The notes under the pieces are model-generated. The model had not been told where the DNA came from. It worked only from the letters and a program-made list of their open reading frames with translations, and did no database searches. The position numbers and the translations under genes are program-made. Source: Bacteroidota bacterium (lineage in GTDB: Bacteria > Bacteroidota > Bacteroidia > Flavobacteriales_F > PHOS-HE28). Taken from it: DNA of 6,389 nt. The DNA is taken from the NCBI GenBank assembly GCA_023430945.1, contig JAEYYE010000274.1, positions 1 to 6,389 on the forward strand. Direction: 5' to 3'. Position 1 is the stretch's first letter. Each line of letters begins with the position of its first letter. This document shows positions 6,275 through 6,389 of this stretch, one piece after another.

Positions 6275-6313
6275 GGCGTGAATGTTCTCTTTCCGCGGCG
6301 ATCACGGAATGAA

Positions 6314-6321
6314 CAAAAATA
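6314..6321 (-). promoter_or_regulatory. Bacteroidota -7 promoter box upstream of the TolC-family gene
   Basis: Read on the minus strand, 6321-6314 is TATTTTTG, a perfect match to the Bacteroidota sigma-ABfr -7 consensus TAnnTTTG. It lies 39 bases upstream of ATG 6274, so a start of transcription a few bases downstream gives a leader of roughly 30 nucleotides containing the purine-rich GGAAAGAGAA. No TTG/TTTG -33 element is visible at the expected spacing; the DNA there is GC-rich. The A/T tract stands out against its surroundings. Confidence 0.5.
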
Positions 6322-6350
6322 CCCGCACCCGTCGGCTGGGTCGGTCGCTT

Positions 6351-6389
6351 ATGATGAACGGTGCGGTACTGTGGCGGATGGTGCCGGAT
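6351..6389 (+). CDS. Possible start of a divergent gene (partial, 13 codons)
   Basis: Two consecutive ATG codons (6351 and 6354) open a frame reading MMNGAVLWRMVPD up to the window edge without a stop. A divergent gene would fit the position upstream of the TolC-family gene, but 13 codons are too few to identify a family, and I see no Shine-Dalgarno site or TAnnTTTG box on the plus strand before it. The same bases could instead hold the tail of an upstream minus-strand gene, since minus frames with late stops also cross here. Confidence 0.22.
   Translation, partial: MMNGAVLWRMVPD

Overview
The window looks like a chromosomal segment from a Bacteroidota bacterium, most likely a moderately high-GC member of the Flavobacteriales or a close relative. 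The evidence is a choice-of-anchor L surface protein, signal peptides that end just before Gln, a YD-repeat secreted protein, a lipoprotein of the LEA type 2 kind, and a TAnnTTTG-type promoter -7 box upstream of a TolC-family gene. No sigma70-style promoters or strong Shine-Dalgarno sites stand out. Exact taxonomy cannot be fixed from the sequence alone.

Layout from left to right: (1) positions 1-392, minus strand: the N-terminal 130 residues of a secreted choice-of-anchor L domain protein that runs off the left edge. (2) 511-1935, plus strand: a complete M20-family dipeptidase with all metal ligands. (3) 1936-2132: a spacer with a small GATCG hairpin and a compact palindrome-rich, REP-like repeat element. 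(4) 2133-2582, plus strand: a small LEA type 2 lipoprotein. Its 3' end overlaps by 12 bp the 3' end of (5) 2571-3137, minus strand: an unrecognised three-helix membrane protein. (6) 3260-4162, plus strand: a secreted protein of YD/RHS-like repeats. It converges with no gap on (7) tsaB (4163-4855, minus strand), which is preceded with a 3 bp gap by (8) a TolC-family outer-membrane efflux gene (4859-6274, minus strand). (9) 6275-6389: an upstream region holding a good Bacteroidota -7 box for the tolC-tsaB unit and possibly the first 13 codons of a divergent gene.

Functionally this is mostly a housekeeping and cell-envelope neighbourhood: peptide breakdown (dipeptidase), tRNA t6A37 modification (TsaB), envelope export (TolC) and several exported proteins of unknown role (lipoprotein, YD-repeat protein, anchor-L protein). 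The genes are packed tightly, with overlapping or abutting convergent ends. I see no CRISPR array, transposase, toxin-antitoxin pair, phage gene, tRNA or rRNA. I do not see a convincing new multi-gene system. The two least ordinary signals are in the DNA itself: a very strong excess of GATC, especially CGATCG, over nearly the whole window, and the repeat element at 1996-2121 built around two identical 18 bp perfect palindromes.
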